Shown piece after piece: positions 8,766-18,160 of a stretch of DNA of 64,000 nt. Positions within the stretch are counted from its first letter, which is position 1. Each line of letters begins with the position of its first letter. The stretch lies in NCBI RefSeq assembly GCF_000621705.1, contig NZ_JHXO01000006.1:1-64000 (forward strand), in the 5' to 3' direction. The position numbers were made by a program, and so were the translations under genes. Source of the DNA: Prolixibacter bellariivorans ATCC BAA-1284. Lineage in GTDB: Bacteria > Bacteroidota > Bacteroidia > Bacteroidales > Prolixibacteraceae. The notes beneath the pieces were generated by a model. That model was not told the DNA's origin, did no database searches, and saw only the letters and a list, made by a program, of their open reading frames with translations.

Positions 8766-11177
8766 ATGGATGATAAAAAAAACTTACACAGGCTTTTGTT
8801 ACTCATTTTTACACTTTTATTGCTGAATGGCCCCGTCTCAGCACAACATGTTGAAACATTCAGAGGTGTGGTACTTGATCATCAAACCAAAGCTCCACTC
8901 CCGGGTGCGACGGTCACCATTCGGGGAACAAGCCGTTTTTATACGACGTCATCCGATTTTAACGGGTGGTTCGAAATTGAAAATGTTCCGGTCGGACTTC
9001 ACGATATTGTGATCGAACTAAAAGATTACAAGAACCTGCTTCTCCGAAATGTGGAAGTGGTTACCGGAAAAGAAGCATTCCGGGTGATAGAACTGGACCA
9101 AAAGGTAAGTGATAATAAGAAGGATATCGATATCCGGCCATATAAACCTGGAATTGCCAGGAATGCAACGACTACGGTCAGTGCCTTTTCGTTTAACAGG
9201 AAAAATGTCCAGGCTTTGGATAATGTAAACGAAGACCCGGCTCAAATGGTTGCTGAACTTCCGGCTTTCAAGCAAATAATGGAAGGTCGAAACGACCTGA
9301 GTGTTCGGGGAAATTCGCCAGCAGGATTGGTTTGGCAAATTGATGATATTCCGGTAGTAGCCCCTAATTTTAGTCACGAAATTGGATTGCCGGGAGGGAC
9401 TTACCCGTTACTGCCCAATGCCGTGATGGGAAAATCGGAAGTTGATTATGGCCCGTCTCCGGCCGGACCGGTCGATGCTTTGGCGGGTAAGTTTAATCTT
9501 AAATTTCGGAATGGGAATCGTGTCGATCGTCGGTATTCCTTGGAAATGGGCTCGTACGGAGCGGCGATATCAGCAGAAGGCCCGATTAGCCGAAAGCCTT
9601 CATCTTCCTATTTGGTCTATTACCGGAATTCACTTCCGTCGGCGTTGGATGGAAGCGGAGTAGAGGCTGTGCCGGGAATATTTCCCGACAGGCAACAAGC
9701 AGCGGTCAAAGTAAATGTCCCGACTCGTTTCGCCGGAACATTTTCCATATTTGCTACCGGCGGAAAGAATAAGGTGGAAATGCTTCGGGGAACAAGTGCT
9801 CATCCTGAAAATTTTTACGTTTATGGAGGCACGCCAAATACCGACAAATACCTGGACGAGACGCTTTACACGGGTGGATTTTCTCATAATATTTATTTGA
9901 AACGGGGAATCAGTTCCGTCAAAACAACGGTCGGAATTTCAGGATATGAGCAAACTTCCCGGATGGAAATGTACCGTAGCCCCACGCTTCGTCAAGTTGA
10001 CACCGGAAGCGATAACAAAGAGCAGGAACTGTTCTTCTCATCTCGCTTTCAGCATAAACCATCGGCCTCTAATTACATCGTTGCCGGAGTTTCAGCGCGA
10101 ATCCATGAAGTGAATTTTTCCGACAGTACCCTGACGGGGAATGTCACGCAGGTTTACCCTAAAACCTATTATACGTTACTGAATGCAAATGAAAAAGGGT
10201 TAGTGCAGGTTCAGGCGGACGCCGGGTGGCAACACAAATTCGGTAACACAACAGCGGTTTATGTGGGTGTAAATGCCAATTATTTTACGTTTAATCAGAC
10301 GGCATCTGTTGAACCACGTTTGAGCATCAGGCACGAGTATAATGACAAAACCATTGTTTCCATCGGTTACGGTCTTCAAAGTCAGCTGCAACCCATGTTT
10401 CTCTATTTCATGAAAACGAAAGCCGATCCTACCGGCACAGTCATAACAGAAGGTAACCGGAATCTTGGATCGACGCGTATGCATCAACTGGTGGGAGCTG
10501 TCGATAAAAATTTTCGTGGCGGTCTACGGCTTCATGCCGAAGTTTATTTTCAGCAATTGATGAAGGTACCGGTAGAACAACATGTGAGTAGCTATTCAAT
10601 GATAAACTACGGGGCTGGTTTCAGGGATTATTCGATCTATCCGTTGGTAAATCTGGGAACTGGACAGAACCAAGGTTTGAATCTGCAACTCGATAAATAC
10701 CTGTCACATGGATACTATTTCCGTCTGTCGGGTTCGCTGTACGACTCGAAATATAAGGCAAGTGACGGCACCACGAGAAATACAGCCTTCAATGGCAATT
10801 ATAAATCAGATTTGGTGTTGGGTACGAAATTTTCCTTTGCGCCAAACGGGCTCTTAGATATTAGTTTGCATGCTATTTATTCGGGAGGTTCACCCTTGCC
10901 GGGAATTGACGATAACACCTCCGTTTTGGCGGGTTATACTGTTTATGATGAAGCATTACGATACGCCAATCGGGAACCTGCCTGGTTTAGGGTTGATGCT
11001 CATGTTAGCCTGAAATGGTCGATGCGTTGGTTAAGCCATGATTTATCGTTAAGTCTTCGTAACCTTACGGGGGAAAAGATTTTGCTGAGAAAATATTTCA
11101 ACCCGGAATCAGGAGCTATTGAGCAGCAATATCAGTTGGGATTTGTGCCAACTATCTTGTATCGAGTTTATTTCTGA
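8766..11177 (+). CDS. TonB-dependent receptor-like outer-membrane protein
   Basis: This 803-residue protein carries a signal peptide (about 1-27, ending VSAQ). A carboxypeptidase-regulatory-like beta domain (about 32-113) holds GVVLDHQTKAPLPGATVTI. A plug domain (about 160-245) holds DLSVRGNSPAGLVWQIDD. A beta-barrel follows, ending in an aromatic outer-membrane signature (LYRVYF). No SusD gene is adjacent and it is shorter than SusC proteins, so I call it an outer-membrane receptor rather than SusC. The ligand is unknown. It stands alone between a divergent protease operon and tRNA genes. Confidence 0.88.
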   Translation: MDDKKNLHRLLLLIFTLLLLNGPVSAQHVETFRGVVLDHQTKAPLPGATVTIRGTSRFYTTSSDFNGWFEIENVPVGLHDIVIELKDYKNLLLRNVEVVTGKEAFRVIELDQKVSDNKKDIDIRPYKPGIARNATTTVSAFSFNRKNVQALDNVNEDPAQMVAELPAFKQIMEGRNDLSVRGNSPAGLVWQIDDIPVVAPNFSHEIGLPGGTYPLLPNAVMGKSEVDYGPSPAGPVDALAGKFNLKFRNGNRVDRRYSLEMGSYGAAISAEGPISRKPSSSYLVYYRNSLPSALDGSGVEAVPGIFPDRQQAAVKVNVPTRFAGTFSIFATGGKNKVEMLRGTSAHPENFYVYGGTPNTDKYLDETLYTGGFSHNIYLKRGISSVKTTVGISGYEQTSRMEMYRSPTLRQVDTGSDNKEQELFFSSRFQHKPSASNYIVAGVSARIHEVNFSDSTLTGNVTQVYPKTYYTLLNANEKGLVQVQADAGWQHKFGNTTAVYVGVNANYFTFNQTASVEPRLSIRHEYNDKTIVSIGYGLQSQLQPMFLYFMKTKADPTGTVITEGNRNLGSTRMHQLVGAVDKNFRGGLRLHAEVYFQQLMKVPVEQHVSSYSMINYGAGFRDYSIYPLVNLGTGQNQGLNLQLDKYLSHGYYFRLSGSLYDSKYKASDGTTRNTAFNGNYKSDLVLGTKFSFAPNGLLDISLHAIYSGGSPLPGIDDNTSVLAGYTVYDEALRYANREPAWFRVDAHVSLKWSMRWLSHDLSLSLRNLTGEKILLRKYFNPESGAIEQQYQLGFVPTILYRVYF

Positions 11178-11229
11178 TCGTTAGCTGAAAGCGGCGGTCA
11201 CAGCGGGTTTAAAAATTTTTAAGTTGAAA

Positions 11230-11260
11230 TTTGGCACATAGAAATTAATCGTTACTTTTG
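11230..11260 (+). promoter_or_regulatory. Promoter of tRNA-Phe copy 1
   Basis: TTTG at 11230-11233 and TACTTTTG at 11253-11260 are separated by exactly 19 bp, the Bacteroidota primary sigma promoter TTTG-N19-TAnnTTTG. The tRNA starts 21 bp downstream. Confidence 0.88.
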
Positions 11261-11281
11261 CACCGCGCTTAACAAAATTAA

Positions 11282-11354
<73 letters not shown>

Positions 11355-11361
11355 CCAGATG

Positions 11362-11394
11362 AAATACCGAAGCAGAGATGCTCCGGTATTTTTC
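11362..11394 (+). terminator. Terminator after tRNA-Phe copy 1
   Basis: AAATACCGAAGC pairs with GCTCCGGTATTT (one mismatch), followed by a T run. Confidence 0.75.
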
Positions 11395-11482
11395 TGAATG
11401 AGTCATAGTTGTTAGGGTTGGATAGTTATTTAGAAAGGTTTTATTTTAACGAGTTTATTGAAGAAATCGGTTAAGGCAAAAG

Positions 11483-11512
11483 TTTGGGATTTCTAAAAAA
11501 TCTTTACTTTTG
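11483..11512 (+). promoter_or_regulatory. Promoter of tRNA-Phe copy 2
   Basis: TTTG at 11483-11486 and TACTTTTG at 11505-11512 are separated by 18 bp. The -7 box has the same eight bases as copy 1, but the flanks differ, so the second gene has its own promoter. Confidence 0.8.
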
Positions 11513-11536
11513 ACGAACTGATAAACCAAATGAGTA

Positions 11537-11609
<73 letters not shown>

Positions 11610-11610
11610 C

Positions 11611-11643
11611 AAAGAGGGGAAGATGAAAATCTTTCCCTCTTTT
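11611..11643 (+). terminator. Terminator after tRNA-Phe copy 2
   Basis: AAAGAGGGGAAGAT (11611-11624) pairs with ATCTTTCCCTCTTT (11629-11642) except at one position, ending in T. Confidence 0.75.
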
Positions 11644-11762
11644 GTTTTATTACTTTCTCAGTTAATTTTCTCCCCCATATATCGATTCTGAACGATTGTA
11701 AATAATTCTCTCAAATTACGTTTAATAAATCCTTAATTTGTTCATCAAGAATGTTCCACTGG

Positions 11763-11793
11763 TTTTATTCCTCGCTTGAAAATCATACTTTTG
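11763..11793 (+). promoter_or_regulatory. Promoter of phosphoglycerate mutase gene
   Basis: A perfect -7 element TACTTTTG at 11786-11793 has TTTT 19 bp upstream (11763-11766). Its position, 39 bp before the ATG at 11833, shows that a longer reading frame beginning at 11776 is not the real start. Confidence 0.7.
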
Positions 11794-11832
11794 CGACGAT
11801 TAAAGTCGTTAATTAAACAAGTAGAATTCAAG

Positions 11833-13368
11833 ATGGCAAACGTTAAAAAAACCATGCTCATGATCCTCGATGGTTGGGGGATTGGTGACAAATCGAAAGG
11901 CGATGTAATTTTTAGTACTCCCACACCATTTATCGATGAGCTTTGGAATAATTATCCTCACAGCGAATTATTAACCTCAGGCGAAAATGTTGGTTTACCC
12001 GATGGTCAGATGGGAAACTCCGAAGTTGGACACCTCAATATTGGCGCCGGCCGTGTAGTATACCAGGATTTGGTGAAAATCAACAAAGCGGTTAAGGATA
12101 AATCCTTGTGGACCAATCCGGAATTGCTCAAAGCTTATGATTATGCCAAAGCCAATAACAAACAGGTTCACCTGATTGGTTTGATTGGTCCTGGTGGCGT
12201 TCACGCACTGAGCGATCACATGATTGCCCTGGCCGAGATTGCTACCGAAAAAGGATTGGAAAAAGTGTTTGTTCACGGTTTGACGGACGGGCGTGATACC
12301 GACCCGCGTTCCGGTTACGGATTTGTGGAAAGCGATTTGAAAGGCCTGGAAAAAACCAATGCCCGTTTTGCATCGTTGGTTGGCCGTTATTTTGGCATGG
12401 ACCGTGATAAGAACTGGGAGCGCATCAAGTTGGCTTATGATCTGTTGGTGAAAGGCGAAGGCAAGAAGAGCAATGATATTTTGAAAGCCATTCAGGAATC
12501 ATATGATGAAGGTGTAACCGACGAGTTTATCAAGCCGGTGGTGATGGTTGATGAAAATGGCGCGCCATTGGCAACCGTTCAGGAAGGCGATGTGGTTATA
12601 TGTTTCAACTACCGGACTGACCGACTGCGTCAGTTGACGATGGCCTTCACACAGGAAGAGCATCCAGAGGCAGATTTGCATACTATGCCGGTTGAATGGT
12701 ACACTATGACCAACTATAATGCCAGCTTCAAAGGTGTTCACGTGTTGTTTGATAAAGACAACGTGGCCAATACGATGGGAGAGGTTGTTGAGAAAGCAGG
12801 CTTAAAACAAATTCGTATTGCCGAAACGGAAAAGTATGCACATGTTACCTTCTTCTTTTCCGGTGGACGCGAACAGGAATTCGATGGAGAGAAGCGTATT
12901 CTGATTCCGTCACCGAAAGTTCCTACGTACGATATGCAGCCCGAAATGTCGGCTCCGAAAGTAAAAGATGCCATCGTGAAAGAGTTGAATGATAAGTCGG
13001 CTGACTTTGTTTGCCTCAATTTTGCCAATGGCGATATGGTAGGACATACCGGTGTTTATTCAGCCATTCAGACTGCGGTGAAAGCGGTCGATTCCTGCGT
13101 GAAGGAAGTGGTCGAAGCTGCTCGTGCCAATGATTATGATGTCGTAATTATTGCCGATCATGGTAATGCTGATAATGCACTGAACGACGACGGTAGCGAA
13201 AATACAGCTCACTCGCTTAATCCGGTTCCCTGCATTTGGGTAACCGAAAACAAGGACAAGAAGTTGACAAATGGTATTCTTGCCGATGTTGCTCCCACAC
13301 TGTTAACCATTATGGGGGTTGATGTTCCGAAGGATATGACGGGAAAAGTTCTGATTGAGAACGCATAA
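11833..13368 (+). CDS. gpmI: 2,3-bisphosphoglycerate-independent phosphoglycerate mutase
   Basis: This 511-residue glycolytic enzyme interconverts 3- and 2-phosphoglycerate in the cytoplasm using two Mn ions. The metal site begins LILD-type ([11 protein letters not shown], residues 10-20). The phosphorylated nucleophile Ser63 is in [15 protein letters not shown], and the late metal motif is [10 protein letters not shown]. The length matches the family. I chose the start MANVKKT at 11833 because the promoter -7 box lies between it and the upstream alternative at 11776. It is a single gene with its own promoter and terminator. Confidence 0.97.
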   Translation: MANVKKTMLMILDGWGIGDKSKGDVIFSTPTPFIDELWNNYPHSELLTSGENVGLPDGQMGNSEVGHLNIGAGRVVYQDLVKINKAVKDKSLWTNPELLKAYDYAKANNKQVHLIGLIGPGGVHALSDHMIALAEIATEKGLEKVFVHGLTDGRDTDPRSGYGFVESDLKGLEKTNARFASLVGRYFGMDRDKNWERIKLAYDLLVKGEGKKSNDILKAIQESYDEGVTDEFIKPVVMVDENGAPLATVQEGDVVICFNYRTDRLRQLTMAFTQEEHPEADLHTMPVEWYTMTNYNASFKGVHVLFDKDNVANTMGEVVEKAGLKQIRIAETEKYAHVTFFFSGGREQEFDGEKRILIPSPKVPTYDMQPEMSAPKVKDAIVKELNDKSADFVCLNFANGDMVGHTGVYSAIQTAVKAVDSCVKEVVEAARANDYDVVIIADHGNADNALNDDGSENTAHSLNPVPCIWVTENKDKKLTNGILADVAPTLLTIMGVDVPKDMTGKVLIENA

Positions 13369-13393
13369 ATTATTCTTATTCCAAGAAATTATC

Positions 13394-13429
13394 GAACCGG
13401 GAGGATGATTCTTTCCCGGTTCTTTTTTT
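13394..13429 (+). terminator. Terminator after gpmI
   Basis: GAACCGGGA pairs with TCCCGGTTC (13394-13402 and 13414-13422), followed by seven T. Confidence 0.85.
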
Positions 13430-13496
13430 ATTTTTGCCGACGTTCACTTCTGGAAAATGAAATTCAGCAGATGGCTAATAACTAAATAGTAAACAA

Positions 13497-14069
13497 GTGA
13501 TTGAGATAGGGAAAGCATTGGTCAGTTTTGATGTTTTGGATCAGCAGTTTCTTTGCGATTTGTCGAAATGCAAGGGAGCCTGTTGTGTGGAAGGTGACAG
13601 CGGCGCACCACTGACGGAAGAAGAGGCGAAAATTATCGAAGAGGTTTACCCTGAGGTTGAACCATATCTGTCAGAGCGGAACCGGGCCGAAGTTAAAAGA
13701 CAAGGCTTTTCCATGATTGATTCCGACGGGGATTTGGTTACTCCTATTATCGGTAATAAAGAATGTGTTTATACCTATTGGGATGAGGACGGCACCGTTA
13801 AATGCGGCATCGAACGCGCTTATCTCGATGGGAAAATCGATTTCCGAAAACCAGTATCATGTCATCTTTTCCCTATTCGGATAACCGAATACAAGCGTTT
13901 TGATGCCGTGAATTACCAGGAATTGGATATTTGTAAACCCGGAAAAGCCTGCGGAAAAAGAGAGCAATTGCCTTTGTGGAAATTCTTAAAAGAGCCCTTA
14001 ATTAGGAAATACGGTAAAGAGTGGTACGAGGAGCTGCAGTATGCCGCAGAAAATATTCCACGCGATTAA
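13497..14069 (+). CDS. DUF3109 family protein
   Basis: This 190-residue cytoplasmic protein is rich in conserved cysteines: CDLSKCKGACC (about 20-30), KECVY, KCGIE, SCHLFP and DICKPGKACGK. The pattern fits DUF3109, a relative of YkgJ-type metal-cluster proteins. The family is common in Bacteroidota and has no known role; iron or zinc binding is inferred from the cysteines. The start is GTG, with no better ATG in frame. It is probably monocistronic, with a strong hairpin behind it. Confidence 0.88.
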   Translation: MIEIGKALVSFDVLDQQFLCDLSKCKGACCVEGDSGAPLTEEEAKIIEEVYPEVEPYLSERNRAEVKRQGFSMIDSDGDLVTPIIGNKECVYTYWDEDGTVKCGIERAYLDGKIDFRKPVSCHLFPIRITEYKRFDAVNYQELDICKPGKACGKREQLPLWKFLKEPLIRKYGKEWYEELQYAAENIPRD

Positions 14070-14091
14070 ATTATAATCAGTTAAAGACATA

Positions 14092-14140
14092 AAAAGAGGC
14101 AATTCCCATTCATTTGCGATGGATGGGAATTGCCTCTTTT
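14092..14140. terminator. Strong bidirectional terminator
   Basis: A stem of about 18 bp (14092-14109 with 14123-14140) has an A tract on one side and a T tract on the other. It serves both the DUF3109 gene and the convergent sugar-binding gene. Confidence 0.85.
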
Positions 14141-14152
14141 CTTGACAGGGTT

Positions 14153-15148
14153 TTATTTGTAAATTTCCTTTTCTGTGAGGTAGCCCTCAGCAACAACAGT
14201 TTGTTCAATATTGTCTTTGTACACAGGCAGAGCATCAAGCAAAACTGATGGAACCAGCCAGGAACCATTGCTCACACGACTGTTGCAATCTTCGATTTTT
14301 TCTCCCCGGGCCAACTTAACCGAAATTTGAGCAGCTGTGGAAGCCATGGTTTTAATTGGTTTGTAAACGGTCATGGACTGATTGCCTTTCACGATTTCGC
14401 GGATATTTCGCAGGTCAGCATCCATTCCGGCTACCGCTATTTTTTTCTCAAGGCCTCGTTCTTTCAGGACGCGTAGAACCCCGTATGCAATAGCGTCGTT
14501 GCCGGCAATTATGGCATCCACCTGATTATTGTTCTGATCCAGACACTCCTTAGCCATTTGGTAACCTTCATCCTCCGACCAGAATTTGGTGAATTTTCGG
14601 TAGACCAGAAAAATATCACCTCGCTCAATGTAAGGCTGCAGAATATTTATCTGACCGAGATAAAGCATTCGACTGTTATTGTCATATTCTGAGCCACCAA
14701 TTAAGGCATAATTTCCCTCGGGTACCAGGTTCATCATATACCGGGCTTGCATTTCGCCAATTTTGATGTTGTCAGTTGACACATAATAGTCAACACGGCT
14801 ATTGTTGATGAGACGGTCATACGAAATAACGGGGACCGATCGGTTATGGGCCAAATCGACAATGCTGGCAGCGCTATACTGGTTAACAGGAATAACAACA
14901 AGGGTTCGAATCTTTCTTTTCAGCAGGTCCTGAGCTTGTTGTATTTGTTTCTGTTCGTCGTTGTCGGCAACGGCCACCAATACCTTCCCTCCCAGTTCGT
15001 TTACATACTCAATAAAATATTTCTGATCATTCTCCCAACGTTCTTTGTCCAGACTGTGTATCAGCAAACCAACCTTTACTTTATCGCTCGAGCAACCAGC
15101 CAATATCAATCCAATGAAAAGAATGAAATAACGCAATACACTTTTCAT
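14153..15148 (-). CDS. XylF-like sugar-binding lipoprotein without transporter
   Basis: This 331-residue periplasmic-binding-protein fold (Peripla_BP_4, D-xylose-binding type) has a lipobox at Cys19. It opens with VKVGLLIHSLDKERWENDQ, then LVVIPVNQYSAASIVDLAH, VISYDRLI, VDAIIAGNDAIAYG and VAVAGMDADLRNI, all at expected positions. In other bacteria such proteins deliver pentoses to an ABC importer. No ATPase or permease gene is near, and Bacteroidota mostly import sugars by TonB systems. It may therefore be a sensor or a binding protein for a distant system. The sugar cannot be deduced. Confidence 0.85.
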   Translation of the reverse strand: MKSVLRYFILFIGLILAGCSSDKVKVGLLIHSLDKERWENDQKYFIEYVNELGGKVLVAVADNDEQKQIQQAQDLLKRKIRTLVVIPVNQYSAASIVDLAHNRSVPVISYDRLINNSRVDYYVSTDNIKIGEMQARYMMNLVPEGNYALIGGSEYDNNSRMLYLGQINILQPYIERGDIFLVYRKFTKFWSEDEGYQMAKECLDQNNNQVDAIIAGNDAIAYGVLRVLKERGLEKKIAVAGMDADLRNIREIVKGNQSMTVYKPIKTMASTAAQISVKLARGEKIEDCNSRVSNGSWLVPSVLLDALPVYKDNIEQTVVAEGYLTEKEIYK

Positions 15149-15435
15149 GACATGGATATTTAAAAGATTTTCAAAATAGAATCAGGTACAGAACGAAAAA
15201 TGTTCTTCAGAAGAAAGCGGAGGACCGGTTAGTCCCTAGGTAGTTTTGGTTTTCTCTCAATATAAATTTACGGATTCGGAAATAAAAAAACATTGAAATG
15301 TGGGAGAAATCCTGAAGGTATTTAAAAACATAATGATTCTGGGTGCCAGATTTTTATACTAATTGACTCTTAATTTCGAAAGAATGAAACAGAAGGCAAC
15401 GCGACATGCACTGTATTGTACATTGATACAGGATG

Positions 15436-16083
15436 TTATTTAATGCCATCCCATTCTTTGAAAAATTCATCAAGAAAATTTTCCATAACACGGTGACGGT
15501 GCCCTGCCATTTCGGAACCACTTTTTGTTTGCATTCTGTCTTTTAACAGAAGCAATTTTTCATAGAAATGATTAATGGTATGCGATTGATTTTGCTGATA
15601 GCTATCAAAGCTTTGGTGCAATTCAGGTGTCGTATCCGGATGATAAATGAGTCGGTCGCGGCTTCCGCCATAGGCAAATGTGCGTGCAATGCCAATGGCA
15701 CCGATGGCATCCAGCCTGTCCGCGTCCTGAACCACTTTCCCTTCGATACTGCTCATTGGTGTTGGTACGCCAGCTCCTTTGTATGAGACATTTTCTGTGA
15801 TGCTCAAAATGTGGAAGCTTTCGTCTTCCGAAAGTAGAAGCGTATCCAACCATTTTTTTACCTGGTTGCCTGTTTGATTCAGTTTCCAGTCATCTAAATC
15901 ATGCAGTAAAGCGGCCATTTCCACGATAAATTCATCGGCATTTTCTCTTTTGGCCAGTTCCAATGCCAAATTCCGTACGCGATGGATGTGCCACCAATCG
16001 TGCCCCGAGCTGTCGCCGGTGAATCGCGCCCGGATAAAATCTTCTGTTTGCCTGATGATCTGTTTTTTATCGTGGTATTTCAT
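15436..16083 (-). CDS. HD-domain phosphohydrolase (YedJ-like)
   Basis: This 215-residue HD-superfamily metal hydrolase has the metal ligands typical of the fold: the GHDWWHIHRV region (His28 and His32), ALLHDLDDW (His61-Asp62) and VQDADRLDAIGA (Asp122). It is close to the YedJ group of stand-alone HD hydrolases, whose substrates are uncertain (nucleotides or other phosphate esters). It is cytoplasmic, with no signal or membrane segment. It is separated from both neighbours by nearly 290 bp, so it is likely monocistronic. Confidence 0.88.
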   Translation of the reverse strand: MKYHDKKQIIRQTEDFIRARFTGDSSGHDWWHIHRVRNLALELAKRENADEFIVEMAALLHDLDDWKLNQTGNQVKKWLDTLLLSEDESFHILSITENVSYKGAGVPTPMSSIEGKVVQDADRLDAIGAIGIARTFAYGGSRDRLIYHPDTTPELHQSFDSYQQNQSHTINHFYEKLLLLKDRMQTKSGSEMAGHRHRVMENFLDEFFKEWDGIK

Positions 16084-16200
16084 TATATCAGCTATTCGAT
16101 GAAATTCGGATTGTATTCACAGGGAAAATACATATTATTGTCGATCATTTGACCTAAATGGTTGAAAATCCTGAATGCATTGATATTTAGGCAAATATCG

Positions 16201-16208
16201 TATCTTTG
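16201..16208 (+). promoter_or_regulatory. Candidate -7 box upstream of acyl-CoA synthetase
   Basis: TATCTTTG matches TAnnTTTG exactly, 162 bp before the ATG. The -33 position (CATT) is poor. If used, it gives a long untranslated leader. Confidence 0.4.
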
Positions 16209-16370
16209 TGTCGAGGCAATTTATAATTCGTTCAAATAAACTTGAACTGCTTTTCAATGAATAATTTACATCTGAAGTAAATCGAAATCAAGGGGGTGGG
16301 ACATGAAAAATCATGGAACGGAAATTGCTGAGTATATAGAAATACTATTTTTGGGGTTGGAGAAGAAAAC

Positions 16371-18035
16371 ATGAGAAAACTTAACAAACTAACTATTCCG
16401 GAAATGCTTCGGAGTAGTTTTGCCGAATTTAAAGACAAGGAATCGCTGGTGTTTGCCGGTGAAGAACACCGCACATATGCCGAGCTTGAAACCGAAGTTA
16501 GGAAAGTTGCCGGATTGCTAAGGCAATTGGGACTAAAAGAAGGCGACAAAATTGGGATATTGAGTAGTAATATGCCAAATTGGGGAATTGCATTTTTTGC
16601 TGTTTCGATGATTGGTGCCGTTGCTGTACCTGTATTACCAGACTTTTCGCCGGCTGAAATTGAAAATATTTTCAAGCATTCGGAAACACGAGCACTGTTC
16701 GTTTCCGAGAATCTATACAATAAAGTAGAAGAGTTTGAATCCATCGAGCTCTCCTCTGTCATTTTAATGGAAACGTTTGGTGTTATTTCGAAAGGAACAT
16801 CGAGAGATCAGATTCTTAGTGTTCCATCGGCGTTATCAGACGAATATTATTTGACCGATTCTGTCGATATCGATGAAGACGCCTTGGCATCAATCATTTA
16901 TACATCAGGAACAACCGGAAAATCAAAAGGTGTCATGCTGACACATCGCAATTTGGTTTGGAATGCCCGTCAGAGTTATACCATTCAGCCAATATTGACG
17001 ACAGATCGTTTCGTGTCCCTGCTGCCTTTATCGCATACATTTGAGAATACACTTGGGCTTTTGTTACCCATTATGTACGGAGCCTCGGTTCATTATTTGA
17101 AAAAGCCACCGACAGCAAGAGTATTGTTGCCTGTCCTTCAGGAGGTAAAACCAACGTTGATGCTCTCTGTGCCGCTGATTATTGAGAAAATATACAAACA
17201 ACAGATATTACCGAAGTTCCGAAAGAATGGTTTCATTCGGGCATTGTATCGCATTCCGGTCATCCGGAGAAAATTAAACGCGATTGCCGGGAAGAAGTTG
17301 ATGGAAACATTTGGTGGAGAATTGGTATTTTTCGGTATTGGAGGTGCAAAACTTGACCGACAGGTTGAAATTTTTCTGCGTGAAGCAAAGTTCCCGTACG
17401 CTATTGGCTATGGCTTAACTGAAACGTCCCCATTGCTAGCTGGTATCGGAGCAAGTGGTACACGATTGCAGGGAATTGGACCCGTGCTCGAAGGAGTAGA
17501 ATTAAAACTGGAAAATCCTGATCCCAAAACCGGCGAAGGCGAAATTCTGGCTAAAGGGCCGAATGTGATGAAAGGGTATTTCAAAGAGCCGGAACTGACA
17601 CGCGAAGTGCTGAGCGAAGATGGCTGGTTTAGGACCGGTGATTTGGGTGTATTCGATCGGAATGGATACCTGTACATGAAGGGACGAATTAAAAATATGA
17701 TTCTGGGAGCTTCCGGAGAGAATATCTATCCTGAAGAGATTGAGTCAGTCATTAATAACTTCCGGAGTGTGGTTGAGTCGTTGGTTGTACAACGAAAGGG
17801 AAAATTAGTTGCTCTGGTTCATTTGAATATCGAGGAGATTGAAGAAAAGTACCACTTGATGCGTGATCAGGCTGAGCAGTATGTCAACGAAAAAGTGGAC
17901 GAAACGTTGAAGGAACTGCAGGCATATGTAAATTCCCGTGTAAGTAAGTTTGCACAGGTTCAACTGGTCCTGGTTCAGCCAACGCCTTTCGAACGAACAC
18001 CAACGCAAAAAATTAAGCGATTCCTTTATTCCTGA
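16371..18035 (+). CDS. Long-chain fatty-acid--CoA ligase (AMP-forming)
   Basis: This 554-residue ANL-superfamily enzyme activates fatty acids to acyl-AMP and then acyl-CoA. The P-loop is YTSGTTGKSKG (177-187). Motif A5 is GYGLTETSP (about 344-352). The hinge and C-terminal parts include WFRTGDLG, GRIKNMI and the lysine in TQKIKRF near the end. The length is normal. It is cytoplasmic or peripheral to the membrane. Long-chain specificity is assigned by resemblance only. A terminator separates it from the SDR. Confidence 0.92.
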   Translation: MRKLNKLTIPEMLRSSFAEFKDKESLVFAGEEHRTYAELETEVRKVAGLLRQLGLKEGDKIGILSSNMPNWGIAFFAVSMIGAVAVPVLPDFSPAEIENIFKHSETRALFVSENLYNKVEEFESIELSSVILMETFGVISKGTSRDQILSVPSALSDEYYLTDSVDIDEDALASIIYTSGTTGKSKGVMLTHRNLVWNARQSYTIQPILTTDRFVSLLPLSHTFENTLGLLLPIMYGASVHYLKKPPTARVLLPVLQEVKPTLMLSVPLIIEKIYKQQILPKFRKNGFIRALYRIPVIRRKLNAIAGKKLMETFGGELVFFGIGGAKLDRQVEIFLREAKFPYAIGYGLTETSPLLAGIGASGTRLQGIGPVLEGVELKLENPDPKTGEGEILAKGPNVMKGYFKEPELTREVLSEDGWFRTGDLGVFDRNGYLYMKGRIKNMILGASGENIYPEEIESVINNFRSVVESLVVQRKGKLVALVHLNIEEIEEKYHLMRDQAEQYVNEKVDETLKELQAYVNSRVSKFAQVQLVLVQPTPFERTPTQKIKRFLYS

Positions 18036-18056
18036 TAAAGAAATTTTACAATATAG

Positions 18057-18092
18057 AAAGGGATGCTCTCATAGGGGTATCCCTTTTCTTTT
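18057..18092 (+). terminator. Terminator after acyl-CoA synthetase
   Basis: AAAGGGAT pairs with ATCCCTTT across a 14-base loop, followed by TTCTTTT. Confidence 0.65.
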
Positions 18093-18160
18093 GTGAGACA
18101 AAATTCCCGACCTTTATGGATTATTGTGAAGACGATATTTTCCTATTTTAATGGAAATGA

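Noticed and set aside
8766-11177. A SusC/SusD polysaccharide-utilisation locus
   Set aside because: There is no SusD gene, the receptor is shorter than SusC, and the neighbours are a protease and tRNA genes.
11776-11832. A longer phosphoglycerate mutase starting at 11776
   Set aside because: A perfect promoter -7 box (11786-11793) lies inside the extension, and the family starts close to the metal motif.
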